In this document: positions 51,729-63,420 of the stretch, piece after piece
Position numbering within the stretch: the stretch's first letter is position 1
Layout: every line of letters starts with the position of its first letter
Assembly (NCBI RefSeq): GCF_023898315.1
Contig: NC_064619.1
Location: forward strand, 499,692,594 to 499,756,593
Direction: 5' to 3'
Source of the DNA: Schistocerca nitens
Taxonomy: Eukaryota; Arthropoda; Insecta; Orthoptera; Acrididae
DNA length: 64,000 bases
Notes under the pieces: generated by a model
Seen by the model: the letters and a program-made list of their open reading frames with translations, nothing else
Database searches by the model: none
Told to the model about the DNA's origin: nothing
Translations under genes and position numbers: made by a program

Positions 51729-53132
51729 CACTACTGGCCATTAAAATTGCTACACCAAGAAGAAATGCAGATGATAAAACGATTATTCATAGGACAAATA
51801 TGTTATACTGGAACTGACATTTGATTACATTTTCAGGCATTTTGGTGCATAGATCCTGAGAAATCAGTACCGAGAACAACCACCTCAGGCCGTAATAACG
51901 GCCTTGATACGCCTGGGCATTGAGTCAAACAGAGCTTGGATGGCGTGTACAGGTACAGCTGCCCATGCAGCTTCAACACGATACCACAGTTCAAGAGTAG
52001 TGACTGGCATATTGGGACGAGCCAGTTGTTCGGCTACCATTGACCAGACGTTTTCAATTGGTGAGAGATCTGGAGAATGTGCTGGCCAGGGCAACAGTCG
52101 AACATTCTCTGTATCCAGAAAGGCCCGTACAGGACCTGCAACATGCGGTCGTGCATTATCCTGCTGAAATGTAGGGTTTCGCAAGGATCGAATGAAGGGT
52201 AGAGCCACTGGTCGTAACACATCTGAAATGTAACGTCCACTGTTCAAAGTGCCTTAAATGCAAACAAGAGGTGACCGAGACTTGTAACCAATGGCACCCC
52301 ATACCATTACTCTGGGTGATACGCCAGTATGGTGATAACGAATACACGCTTCCAATGTGCGTTCGCCGCGTTGTCGCCAAACATGGATGCGACCATCATG
52401 ATGCTGTAAACAGAACCTAGATTCATCCGAAAAAATGACGTTTTGCCATTCGTGCAGCCAGGTTCGTCGTTGAGTTTACCATCGCAGGCGCTCCTCTCTG
52501 TGATGCGGCGTCAAGGGTAACCGCAGCCATGGTCTCCGAGCTGAAAGTCCATTCTGCTGCAAACGTCGTCGAACTGTTCGTGCAGATGGTTGTTGTCTTG
52601 CAAACGTCCCCATCTGTTTACTCAGGGATCGAGACGTGGCTGCACGATCCGTTACAGCCATGTAGATCAGATGCGTGTCATCTCGACCGCTAGTGATACG
52701 AGGCCGTTGGGATCCAGCACGGCGTTCCGTATTACCCTCCTGAATCCACCGATTCCATATTCTGCTCACAGTCATTGGATCTCGACCAACGCAAGCAAGA
52801 ATGTCGCGATACGATAAACCGCAATCGTGATAGTCTACAATCCGACCTTTGTCAAATTCGGCATCGTGATAGTACGCATTTCTCCTCCTTACACGAGGCA
52901 TCACAACAACGTTTCACCAGGCAACGCCGGTCAACTGCTGTTTGTATATGAGAAATCGGTTGGAAACTTTCCTCATGTCAGCACGTTGTAGGTGTCACCA
53001 TCGGCTCCAACCATGTGTGAATGTTATGGAAAGCAAATCATTTGCATATCACAGCATCCTCTTCCTTTTGGTTAAATTTCGCGTCTGTAGCACGTCATCT
53101 TCGTGGTGTAGCAATTTTAATGGCCAATAGTG
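51729..53132 (-). mobile_element. Tc1 element, family T (copy B), full length
   Basis: CACTACTGGCCATTAAAATT and AATTTTAATGGCCAATAGTG ends with TA at 51727-51728 and 53133-53134. At 1404 bp it is the longest copy of family T here and serves as the reference for the deleted copies A (24479) and C (59520). Confidence 0.95.
51885..52904 (-). pseudogene. Tc1 transposase, nearly intact pseudogene (family T copy B)
   Basis: MMPRVRRRNAYYHDAEFDKG start at 52904. First HTH CGLSYRDILACVGRDPMTVS, second HTH RTVRRRLQQNGLSARRPWLR. Catalytic residues all present: VIFSDESRFCLQHHDGRI, TFQQDNARPHVAGPVRAFLD and SPDLSPIENVWSMV, with 34 residues between the second Asp and the Glu. Disabled by a stop after LRW at about 52475 and another in the strand VCI*GTLNSGRYIS near 52256. 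A 3-bp loss occurs in TTL-ELWYRVE. Otherwise one frame to the stop at 51885. Confidence 0.93.
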
Positions 53133-53204
53133 TAATGGAGATTCATGAAACGATAACGTAATGTGTCATGACTACATTGCTACACAACGTTCTATCAGAC
53201 AGAA

Positions 53205-54150
53205 GATCCATAGAACCTAATCACTCTCCAAACATGAGTGTACTGTAGGTCTCTAGAGGTGCGAAGCGTCGCTAATGTTTAGAACATAGCACAGGTCATT
53301 CCTGTTTCCAAGAGGGGTCGTCGATCAGACAACTTTATAACCTTCTCTGATGTCGATCTGTTACAAAATTTTGGAACATCTTTCATCTTGGCGGATTATG
53401 ACATTTCAGGAAACCGGAAAAGTCTGCTGCAAGAACAATATGGCTTCAGAAAACAACGATCGTGTGAAACCCAACTGCTCTTTTCCTACACGAGACCCAG
53501 AAAGCAGTAAATATAGGAGACCAGGTAGATGCTATTTTTCTAGATCCCTGGAAGGCGTTAGATACCGTTCCGCACTGGCGCTCATTGAACGAAATACTTG
53601 CGTACAGAATATCAGACCTAGGGGGACGGGGAGGAGGGAGGAAAGGAGGTGTGTGTGTGTGATTGGATAGGAGAGTTTGACCCTCGTCCGACCAATACTT
53701 GAGTGTCACTCGTCAGTTAGTGATCTGTACCAGATAGGATTGATAAAGGAAAATGAGAATATCCAAAGAAGGGCAGCATTTTTCTTTACACGTTCATTTA
53801 GTAACTATCACGAAGATCCTCATTCAATTTCAATAGCAGACGCTGCGAAAGAGGTGTCCTGCATCACGGTATGGTTTACTTTTAAAGTTCCCAGAGCGTA
53901 CGTTGCTAGAAGAATCAACAAGAAGTACATTGCTTCCTCCTACATATATCTCGCGAAAGGACTGCGAAGATAAAATTTGAGAGATTCCAACCCACACGGA
54001 GTGGAGGTTTACCGGCAATCTTCCTCCTTCCTAAGAACCATTCGCAAATGGAACAGGGAACTGGGGAGTGACAACGGCATACAAAGTACCCTCCGCCACA
54101 CACCAAAAGGTGGCTTGGGTAGTAGAGATGTAGATGTATATCCAGATGGC
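53205..54150 (+). pseudogene. jockey-like LINE relic with internal deletion
   Basis: N-terminal reverse transcriptase part: QVIPVSKRG, QEQYGFRKQRSCETQL, then decayed FLDPWKALDTVPHW. Most of the central catalytic region is missing. The 3' half resumes RRAAFFFTRSFSNYHEDPHS, ITVWFTFKVPRAYVARRINK, YIASSYIYLAKGLRR, and SSSFLRTIRKWNRELG. Tail contains CCTCCGCCACACACC and TAGATGTAGATG. Same family as 20435-21370; that copy has the part missing here. Confidence 0.75.
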
Positions 54151-54500
54151 TTGACTGCGTGCATCGCCTTAGCCTGACTGCATCTTGAGCTGCTCTTATT
54201 TTAAATTTTTTTTAAATAGAAAGAGAGAGCTGTATCTACGTATCCGAGAATGAGTGTAGATTTAGATTCAATGGAAGCACAGAATTAAAAGTAAACCCTC
54301 TTCATCCCAGAGTAGGACTTGCACCCAACATCTTTAATTACACCCATAAAAAAGTTTTAAACCACCTCGGTTCCGAGACAGATAATTGGTATTGAGATCA
54401 ACATAAACATCATTTCCACCCTTTTTATTGCTCATGAAAACCACACGTTGCATGTTGTACCACAATACAGCGAGACCTTCAGAAGTGGTGGTCCAAATTT
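54151..54500. other. no recognisable gene
   Basis: Short spacer, T/A-rich. Confidence 0.4.
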
Positions 54501-54518
54501 CAGTACACACCGGTACCT

Positions 54519-55370
54519 CTAATACCCAGTAGCACGTCCCCTTGCATTGATGTACGCCTGTATTCGTCGTGGCATACTATCCACAAGTTCATCAAGGCAC
54601 TGTCGGTCCAGATTGTCCCGTTTCCCAACGGCGATTCGGCGTTGATCCCTCAGAGAGGTTGGTGGGTCACGTCGTCCATAAACAGCCCTTTTCAATATAT
54701 CCCAGGCATGTTCGATAGGGTTCATGTCTGGAGAACATGCTGGCCACTCTAGTCGAGCGATGTCGTTATTCTGAAGGAATTCATTAACAAGATGTGCACG
54801 ATGGGGGCGCCAATTGTCATCCATGAAGACGAATGCCTCGCTAATATGCTGCCTATATGGTTGCACTATCGTATCGTACAGCCGTTACGGAGCCTTCGAT
54901 GATAACCAGCGGCGTACGTCGGCCCCACATAATTCCACCCCAAGACAGCAGGGAACCTCCACCTTGCTGCACTCGCTGGACAGTGTGTCTAAGATGTTCA
55001 ACCTGACTGGGTTGCCTCCAGACACGTTTCCGACGATTGTCTGGTTGAAGGCATATGCGGCACCCATCGGTGAAGAGAACGTGATGCCAATCCTGAGCGG
55101 TCCATTCGGCATGTTGTTGGGTCCATCTGTACCGCGCTGCATGGTGTCGTGGTTGCAAAGATGGACCTCGCCATGGACGTCGGGAGTGAAGTTGTGCATC
55201 ATGCAGCCTATTGCGCACAGTTTGAGTCGTAACACGACGTCCCGTGGCTGCACGAAAAGCATGTTGCGCGCAGTGTATCGGCGAAGTGGACGTCCGCCTA
55301 GTACAGACACACATCACGACTGACGCAATGCGCGAGCAGCGGTTACCGACCGAACACAGACAGGGATGAA
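54519..55370 (-). pseudogene. Tc1 transposase pseudogene, minus strand
   Basis: Upper part (55330-54853): RAATGRRVTTQTVRNRLHDA (second HTH), ARYRWTQQHAEWTAQDWHHV, LFTDGCRICLQPDNRRKRVW with the first Asp kept but Glu to Gly, GGGSLLSWGGIMWGRRTPLV. Lower part after a frameshift (54866-54519): FVFMDDNWRPHRAHLVNEFL (second Asp), SPDMNPIEHAWDILKRAVYG (Glu kept), SMPRRIQAYINARG. First HTH missing; it abuts a Tc1 in the opposite orientation. Confidence 0.88.
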
Positions 55371-56370
55371 ATGCGTGCACATGTTGCACACACTGAGTCA
55401 TCAGGGACCATTGGCAACCGTCTGCTGGCAGCAGGTTTAAGATCAAATGCGACTCTAACCTGGCTACCACCAACTCCACTACCTCGCCAAGCATCGCTAC
55501 TCTGCTGCTGTGAAGGATGGTAGGAGGGGATTCGTGTTCAATGTTCCATCGACAACTTGGTTATTAGAGACAGTGCACAAGATCGGATGAGGAAAAGATG
55601 AGGCAATAAATCGGCAGTGCCCTTTCAGGGGATGGAACCCAGCATCTTACTGAAGCGATTTAGGGAAATCGCAGGAAACCTGACTCTTGGTGGCCGGACG
55701 CAGGTTTGAACCGTCGTCTTCTCGAATTCGAGTTCGGTGTGCTCTTTTGCTGTGAAAGAATTGAATGGAGCGTGGAATGGCGCTCTTTTGTCTGCAGCGA
55801 TGAGAATAGGTTCTGTCCGTTTGCTAGTGATGGACGCATGTGTGTGTACCGTAGACCAGGTGAGCTGCCCGTTCCAGAGTGCTTTCGCTCATGACACACA
55901 GGTCCAATCCCACGCTTGATGGAGTGGTGGCCCATCAGTTACAACTCGCAGTCACATTTGGTGTTTGTGTTGGGCCAAGTAACCAGTGCTCGCTACATTC
56001 CACTTGCTGTTATTCATGTGCTACTGCCATATCTTCGACAGGAGGGTGGCGGGATTTTCCAGAACGACAATGCACGTCCACATACGGCTGCTTTGGCGCA
56101 CCATGCTCTTCCTGGTGTACAACTGCCCTGGGGAGCAGAGTCACCAGATCTCTTGCCAACTGAACACGTATGGGACCTGCAATAACCAGTGCCAAATTGC
56201 AACAGAGGCTGCAAAATGCTTGGGACATTCTGTTGTTGGATGCCTATGATCGTTTGGTCGTTTGCAGGCGACAATACAGACCTAAGGGGGCTACACTGTG
56301 TACTGATGCTACTTTTTGGGTACCCTTTACTGTGACACGGGTGCTTCAACTCCTACAATGAGGAAAGACC
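55371..56370 (+). pseudogene. Tc1 transposase pseudogene, plus strand, with SINE
   Basis: Reads TIGNRLLAAGLRSNATLTWL before the SINE (55566-55735). After it, frames give WSVEWRSFVCSDENRFCPFA (first Asp), ISYNSQSHLVFVLGQVTSAR, GGIFQNDNARPHTAALAHHA (second Asp) and PWGAESPDLLPTEHVWDLQ, with Glu preserved. Stops and shifts are frequent. Head-to-head junction with the minus Tc1 at about 55325-55370. AATAAA lies at about 56388. Confidence 0.82.
55566..55735 (-). mobile_element. tRNA-derived SINE, head type 7
   Basis: Reverse copy, more mutated than 48120-48342: GCAGTGCCCTTTCAGGGGAT, GCGATTTAGGGAAATCGCAG, head GAATTCGAGAAGACGACGGT. Splits a Tc1 gene. Confidence 0.75.
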
Positions 56371-59300
56371 ACTCATCTCTTTCGTCAATAAAATGACATT
56401 GGCCTTGAAAGTTTTTCTTTTTTGCGGTATATTCGGATAGGAATTTAAATGAGACACTGTAAGAAGATTTCTGTACCTTCGACGCCGCTGGTTACTGCAA
56501 GTCTACGGCTAGTAAACTAAAATATACAGAAGTAGAGTACTTAATCAGTTACTATTCATGGACCTTCGTAACGATTAGAAAGGGGGGGGGGAGCGATATT
56601 ACTATTGTTGCGATCGTGATAATGAGTGTTTCTCGCGGCACATGGGAAATCAGTGACGTTATATCCCTGATTAGCGCCACCTGCTGTTTGTGTACAGCCT
56701 TTTCCCGAATTTAGGTAATTTCCTAGCAGATAAAATTGCCGGCCCAATTTCGTAACTGAACGTCAACGTGATTACGTCAAACAATTCTCCGATAATTACC
56801 AACATGCGCGTCATATCAATTTCCGTCAGAAGCGACAGATATTCGACAGATGCAATTACGTACAGCTACCAAAGGTATCCGTTTATTTCACGTTAAGGCA
56901 GCTTGTTAAAGTCTGTGGTAGAGGATGAACCTCTGATTTCTCTTCGTCATTTACCGGTAAAGTTATCAAAATTTCGCAGTACACTGCAACATAATGACAT
57001 ATATAGACAACAGGCGAAACAAATATATAGATATGCTTATAATTTTGAGAGCTACAATGCTTAATTTTGTACTGGTCAACAGTTGGGATAATAGTTTGTT
57101 TTTGTGAGCAAATAATCTCCAACTATGGTGCAATGTTAAACAACAGTCACAAAACGCACTGCCATGTCTCACTTGTCGTTTTGGTTCCTAAGTTCATTAC
57201 ACTTTAGCAGATTCCCTAAGCAGAATGTCGGAGGATTACAGAACCAGGACAATCATAAGTCATTTGCCTTACAACTATGCCCGATAGGTGTAATCAGCAA
57301 GGAGCTAAAACTAAAAATACATTTAAAGCGGAAAAAAGTGACAATCCCAACAAATATCTTCCACAGCAGGAAATAGTGGGACATGGCTACTCATGAGACA
57401 TGGCTACTCATGACTGCCACACATTCTTGCACGTGACGTAGCGTGCTCTGTTTGTAAGCCGATCCCACTCTGGGAAAGAACTGTACGGAGGGCTGGAAGA
57501 GACCTGGTTAGCAACCACGGGATGCAGTTATTGCCCTCACTGAGGTTCTTACATCCCTCAGTGAAGTTAATTCTGACTTTGTTGTGCTCTGTGCATCATC
57601 TCATTTGCTAGAAATTAAGGGCACTCTTCTCGGGGCAGTCCAGCGGATAAACTCCACTCTCACTCAATGAAAGTCTTGAAAGTGGTCTTAATCAACAGTA
57701 CAGTCCAAGATTTCATGATTGAGGGAGATTGTGCAGTTGTTAAAACACTGAAATGGTACTCCCGAGGAATGACTAAACCTACCAGATTTCTTATTCTGGA
57801 ACTTTCCTCTGTTGTGATGTGCTCTGAAGCAGTATTTTCACGTGTGCTGTTACTTGAAATCTAATGTTTGTAGATTCGATTCCATGTTTCTTATATACTT
57901 CGGGGCAGCGCGGCGCATAGCGATACGGCGCTGTTTGGCTTTTACTTGGGGGACTGGCGGCCATCGACCATTTTTAGGTCGGTACCAGTCAGAGTGAGCT
58001 TGTACGAACGAGAATTTTGAATAACAGGAGCACACCCGTGTATCCTGTGGCCGTAAATCCTGATGGTTCGCTCCGTGGTCAGAGTGGGTCGAACTCAAAG
58101 GCTGTCGTGTGGACATCGATGTATTTCTGTCCCTCTCCTCCTGACTATTGATGGCTTGACCTGCTCTGAAATTTGTAGCTCTGTTAACCAATGAGGTGTG
58201 TTTGTAGCAGAGTGTTTTGCAGCCGAGGACCAGTTTTAAAGAAAGTGTTCTTGTTATGGGTAGTTAAATTCGCAACGTATGATCCGTACACAAACGGCGG
58301 CCGTCCACTGTCGGGTTTGAGTGCTGTGTTTATTTGTGCTACTGATTCTTAATTAGAGGGGAGCAGATTCTATGAATTACTTATTGTCTTATTGAGTAGT
58401 CGGCCACTTTGGCAGTAAATGATAACTTGTGTAATTTGCTGTGGGCCGTTGGTATTTTGTATTGACTATTCTTTACACACGTGTCATTTAGACGCGCTTG
58501 GCAGTGCATTGTTTGTTCTTAAACTGTGGTATTAACTGTTAGCAGCGTCAAGCAGAGATCGTCTTCTGATATGAACCTTGGCGCTTACTGAAATCGCAAC
58601 TGAATCAGGAGCTTAACTAGCACTTGTGATTCGGAACTGTAACTAGTGTGGGTTGAGAAACTTGGGCGGGTAGTGTGTGTAATTATTTAAAGACATTAAT
58701 TTCCATGAGCTGTGGCTGGAGTTTGACAGGCCTGAAACTGTCAGACCTGTGTTAAGAATACTGTAAAGTTGTAAGGATAATTCACTGTTTTCATATTTGA
58801 GCTTTTACATATTGTGTTAATTTTGTTAAGAGGGTTTACTGATATTGTATGGCATAATTATGCCAATAATTGGGAACTGTGTACACACCCTATTTCAGGG
58901 AGGTCTCAGCTGTTTGGAAAAATAATTGTACTCAAAGTGTGTACACCTCTTTCAATCCAGTACCACCTCTCTCGAAATCCCAGTTCTCGCTACTTTATGT
59001 AAAAAGAAAAAAAAAAAAGGCAGCCGGGCAAATACTCGTAGGATCCACGTTATGAGGTTTCTGTATAAACTTAACTATGTATAAAGATAATAACGGCTTG
59101 GTGCAAATCTATCTATTGGCTCGCACTTTGGAGAGTGTCCCTAACCCACCGGGAAAAGGGGACCTAAAGTTTAACGTGAAATCTGAATCATGTCTTGTTT
59201 CTGGCGCCTCCTCACATTGTTGAGAGTTGAAGGCTAGACTCAAAAATCCGTGCTGGGGCCGATATCCGATCCTGCCAACTCTCGATTTCCAGGCACACGC

Positions 59301-59519
59301 TTCAGCACTAGATTGCCAGGCCAGACATTTATATGGATAGTCTACCTATCGATACATTTTGATGACTGAGTATGCGAGTACCAAAATATGTGACATAAAT
59401 GGCCGTATTTTTCGATTTCATTGGCCAGAAGCTTAAACACTTTATAATGCGGAGGAACCATACATCTTAGTATTTGACATAAATTTGGACTTGATACCTC
59501 TATCCGTTCGTTAGAAATA
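56371..59519. other. unrecognised sequence without a supported gene
   Basis: Contains a G-run (56581-56591), a doubled ACATGGCTACTCATGA motif (57383 and 57399) and an A-rich run (58998-59019). None of the frames resembles a known family. About 57850-59060 could be an old LTR element, but no paired ends were found. Confidence 0.4.
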
Positions 59520-60379
59520 CACTACTGGCCATTAAAATTGCTAAACCACGAAGATGACGTGCTACAGACGCGAAATTTAACCGACAGGAAGAAAATGCTG
59601 TGATATGCAAATGAGAAGCTTTTCAGAGCATTCACACAAGGTTGGCGATGGTGGCGACATCTACAACGTGCTGACATGAGGAAAGTTTCCAACCGATTTC
59701 TCATACACAAACAGCAGTTGACCGGCGTTGCCTGGTGAAACGTTAATATGATGCCTCGTGTAAGGAGGAGAAATACGTACCATCACGTTTCCGACTTTGA
59801 TAAAGGTCGGATTGTAGCCTATCGCAAGTCTCGGTCACCTCTTGTTCGCATTGACGGCACTTTGAACAGTGGACGTTACATTTCAGATGTATTACGACCC
59901 GTGGCTCTACTCTTCATCCGATCCATGCGACACCCTACATTTCAGCAGGATAATGCACGACCACATGTTGCAGGTCCTGTACGGGCCTTTCTGGATACAG
60001 AAAATGTTCGACTGCTGCCCTGGCCAGCACATTGTTCAGATCTCTCATCAATTGAAAACGTCTGGTCAATGGTGGCTGAGCAACTGGCTCGTCACAATAC
60101 GCCAGTCCTCTTGATGAACTGTGGTATCGTGTTGAAGCTGCATGGGCAGCTGTACCTCTACACGCTATCCAAGCTCTGTTTGACTCAATGCCCAGGCGTA
60201 TCAAGGCCATTATTACGGCCAGAGGTGGTTGTTCTGGGTACTGATTTCTCAGGATCTATGCACCGAAATTACGTGAAAATGTAATCACATGTCAGTTCTA
60301 GTATAATATATTTGTCCAATGAATATCCGTTTATCATTTGCATTTCATCTTGGTGTAGGAATTTTAATGGCCAGTAGTG
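59520..60379 (+). mobile_element. Tc1 deletion derivative, family T (copy C), 860 bp
   Basis: Both terminal repeats (CACTACTGGCCATTAAAATT / AATTTTAATGGCCAGTAGTG) and TA sites (59518-59519, 60380-60381) are preserved, but about 540 bp of the transposase gene are missing. It is the sort of non-autonomous copy a full-length relative could mobilise. Confidence 0.93.
59748..60284 (+). pseudogene. internally deleted Tc1 transposase, fused open frame
   Basis: MMPRVRRRNTYHHVSDFDKG joins at YRKSRSPLVRIDGTLNS, so the rest of the HTH region and the first catalytic Asp are gone while the frame stays open. TFQQDNARPHVAGPVRAFLD and CSDLSSIENVWSMV retain the second Asp and the Glu. A frameshift in PVLLMNC alters the C-terminus. 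Lacking most DNA-binding sequence, it cannot be an active transposase. A role as a competing fragment is conceivable but unsupported. Confidence 0.9.
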
Positions 60380-60381
60380 TA

Positions 60382-61720
60382 GATGTCATCCTATTCAGAC
60401 AGACGGACAACAAAGTGGTCCTGTAAGGGTGTTGGTTTTGCCGACCGAGGTACGTAACCCTAAGGAAGACATTGTGGAACCGCTGAAGAATATCAGAGGA
60501 AACGGAACCAATAAATGACACAGACTTTGTGCATCATTAAACGAATGCTGTGGTAACAGGAAGACGAAAGTCGCTAGCTAAAAGCGCCATGCCAGTGAAG
60601 ATTTGTTGTTACAAAAGGCACCGTTTTTTCTCTTACATTTGTTATTATGAAAGCACTTTCACAGAACTAGTTTGTTTATGAGAGCTGACAGGCTCTGCTT
60701 TTTTTCTAGTGTCTGAGGCAAACGTTATTGCAACTACAGCGGTTGCTCATTAGAAGAAACGCAAAAGCTATGAAAAAATTTTCGCAATCCATAGAGTTTT
60801 TACTGCCCGAAAACACTGGTAATTTTAGCATGGATGTAAACTGTGGTAATAAACTTTTGCGAAAGAAAAACTCATATTTGGTTCTGGCGCTGGCAGAGAG
60901 AGTTCCTGGATTTTTTGCGCTGATATGAATCGTTACAGCTCACGCTCTCCGTAAAATTAGTGAAATGTTTGTCACGACCTCCTTTTACGTTTAGACTAAG
61001 AAATGTGTAACAAACTGCGTCTGACAAGCAACTGCTGATATTTAATGAGGGACTTAAGCATCTGTAATCCGTTTCTTGCACAGATGTTGATTCGCCGGTG
61101 GGTTCAATAGGCCCATTCGAATGTAAGTAGTATTTGCTTGGAGAATACTTTTTTCAATAGCGTATCTGCTTGGATGATGCCGTCTTCCATCTTTTCATCT
61201 TCATGCAACTACTACATCGTACAGCCTCTGTGACCTATGTAAGGTATGATTGTCTTAGTCTGCTCATCACTATTCATACCTTTTACTGCTTATCCATCGC
61301 CAGTCCACTATTCTTACATCATTTATTTATATCATAATTTTTCAGCTTCTGTGAGTTATTACCCTATATCTATTTTCAACTCACGTTTCGTTAGTATGCT
61401 GCCATCATCAGGTGCTTTACAATTACGTGTGCACAGATTTTTAATTCTCGATTATGCATCGAATTTCGTCCCTGTGCAGAATGATTTATTGCAGCATGCA
61501 CACGGAGGAATAAATAATGAACATATGAAACCGCAGACTGATTATTTATATATTTTCTCAGGCTTTTCAGACCGACGGTCCAGTATGGGTTTCCTTAGGT
61601 GTATACACCTTGTATACTGTCTGACTGACATTGATGGATTAATTACGAGATTGAATTACTGCTCAGATAAGTAAGTACGAAGCCTAGGCTGAACTGAGCC
61701 AGCTTAACCTCAACATTTCC
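60382..61720. other. no recognisable gene
   Basis: AT-rich. A CCTGATGATGGC...CGAAACGTGAG motif on the minus strand at about 61384-61417 resembles Penelope-type terminal motifs. The 142-codon frame at 61246 has no family signature. Confidence 0.4.
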
Positions 61721-61733
61721 GTAAACTAGAAAT

Positions 61734-61930
61734 GGTTCAAAAATGGCTCTGAGCACTATGGGACTCAACTGCTGAGGTCATTAGTCCCCTAGAACTTAGA
61801 ACTAGTTAAACCTAACTAACCTAAGGACATCACAAACATCCATGCCCGAGGCAGGATTCGAACCTGCGACCGTAGCGGTCTTGCGGTTCCAGACTGCAGC
61901 GCCTTTAACCGCACGGCCACTTCGGCCGGC
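61734..61930 (-). mobile_element. tRNA-derived SINE, head type 1
   Basis: Reverse full-length copy, same subtype as 45138-45313 (GCCGGCCGAAGTGGCCG head, CTTGCGG in the anticodon region). Target duplication of 13 bp with one mismatch, GTAAAC(T/G)AGAAAT, at 61721-61733 and 61931-61943. Confidence 0.95.
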
Positions 61931-61943
61931 GTAAACGAGAAAT

Positions 61944-62829
61944 CCTGTTCAAGTGTCACACATAATATTTAACGAGGAGTGTAGATACAGAGGTGCTTCA
62001 CATTTCGAAAAATTTCCTTTCTTTAAAATAGTTCCTATCAAACTTTCTTGTGAGGTTATAACTGAAGTCCCGTCCAAAGTATTCCCAACTGAGAACCAAC
62101 TCTATCCCGATTTAGCTTCTGTTTTAGGGAATTTGTCCGGAAATAACACAGAGATATATGATGATCCGGTCTGCCCACTTGTGTAGGGATAAAAGATGAA
62201 AAATAATCTATAGTCTTCACTTAAAACCTATAGTATAAACGATTCAAAGACCCCCAGTATATTTTTATTTTTCTCATAGCTTTGTTACCTGAAATTGTCG
62301 GTTATTTTGAATGTAAGCTGTAGTAAACACAATTTACTTCGTGGATGTGTGAACTATTTCGTACTGATTAATAACTATAATGAAAGTGACGTGACATTTT
62401 ATGGGCATTGTAATAATAACTGAAAGGTGTCAAAATTTCACTGTACACTGTGCCAAAATTATACTAAGCATCAAATAAACGTTAAATTGTAACCACTGTT
62501 GTTAATCGGTATGCATGCGGCAGCATGCTTACCAATATGTTCAAAAGCGTCGCGCATAAAAACGGGATTTTCTGGTTCTCACACGTCGAGTTCCATTGGT
62601 GATGAAAAGGTAGGGTCAAGTGATTTGGATAGCCCTGGTCAAGGGTCCATTTGTATAGCCAACAGAAGGATCATCTTAGTGTCACTATCTTATATTATAG
62701 GATCGAAGTAGGAATATTACACTCTTCCTCCTTCTTAGAAAACGAAGAAAATTGGTTGGTTATTTTTGCATTTGGTGTAGTCCATGGTGGGCTTGATGAG
62801 AATTTTGGAGGCACCTTTCTTTCATGGGC
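61944..62829. other. no recognisable gene
   Basis: AT-rich unrecognised sequence. Confidence 0.4.
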
Positions 62830-63420
62830 GGTGCTCGGAAAACCTCCAAAAAATGGTTTTCTTGCTATATTTTCTCCATCACCAGCGGACCAAAACGCAG
62901 CTGATGATTCCAAGATGGCCATGCACAGCAAATGGCTGAGTTTTTGCGATATATTCCTAAAAACCTGAGCTCGAAATACCATGAAAATTTTCTCGATATC
63001 TTTAGCCCTATCTTAGATACTGGGGTTAAAAAATTACCCTACATACACACGAAAAATATGCACGCAAAAATTCAAAAAATCGTCTGATGACGGGTATACC
63101 GGTGATAAATTCATTATTTAATTAAACCGACAGGCATACCTGTGAATGAATAAACGACGCGTTTGCGTAAATTCGTGGAAGGTCCCTGAGGAAAACCCAG
63201 GAAAAGCGTTTTTCGTCGTCAGCAGCGGACAACAGCCCAATCACGGATTCCAAGACGACTAAACACGGAAAAGGCAGTAATTTTTAGCACATGTTCCTAA
63301 GATTTCGGTATCGAAGAACCTCGAAAATTTTCCAGATACCTTTATCCGTTTTCGAGATACAGGGGTTCAACGTTAACCTACACGTGCGCATAAAATACGC
63401 ACCTAACTTGCGGTGTGAGG
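62830..63420. repeat. diverged tandem repeat, ~340-bp period, two units
   Basis: Unit one (about 62838-63070) and unit two (about 63190-63420) align through GGAAAAC(C)C, CAGCGGAC(C)AA, GATTCCAAGA, GTTCCTAA/ATTCCTAA, GAAAATTTTC, GATACC/GATATCTTTA and GATAC(T/A)GGGGTT. Identity about 70% by eye. Could be two copies of a satellite-like unit. Confidence 0.65.

Noticed and set aside
61380..61420. Functional hammerhead ribozyme
   Set aside because: CTGATGA and GAAAC are present but the intervening bases do not form stem II.
61246..61674. 142-codon + strand frame
   Set aside because: Tyr/Ser/Phe-rich and includes a Penelope-like motif on the other strand; not protein-like.
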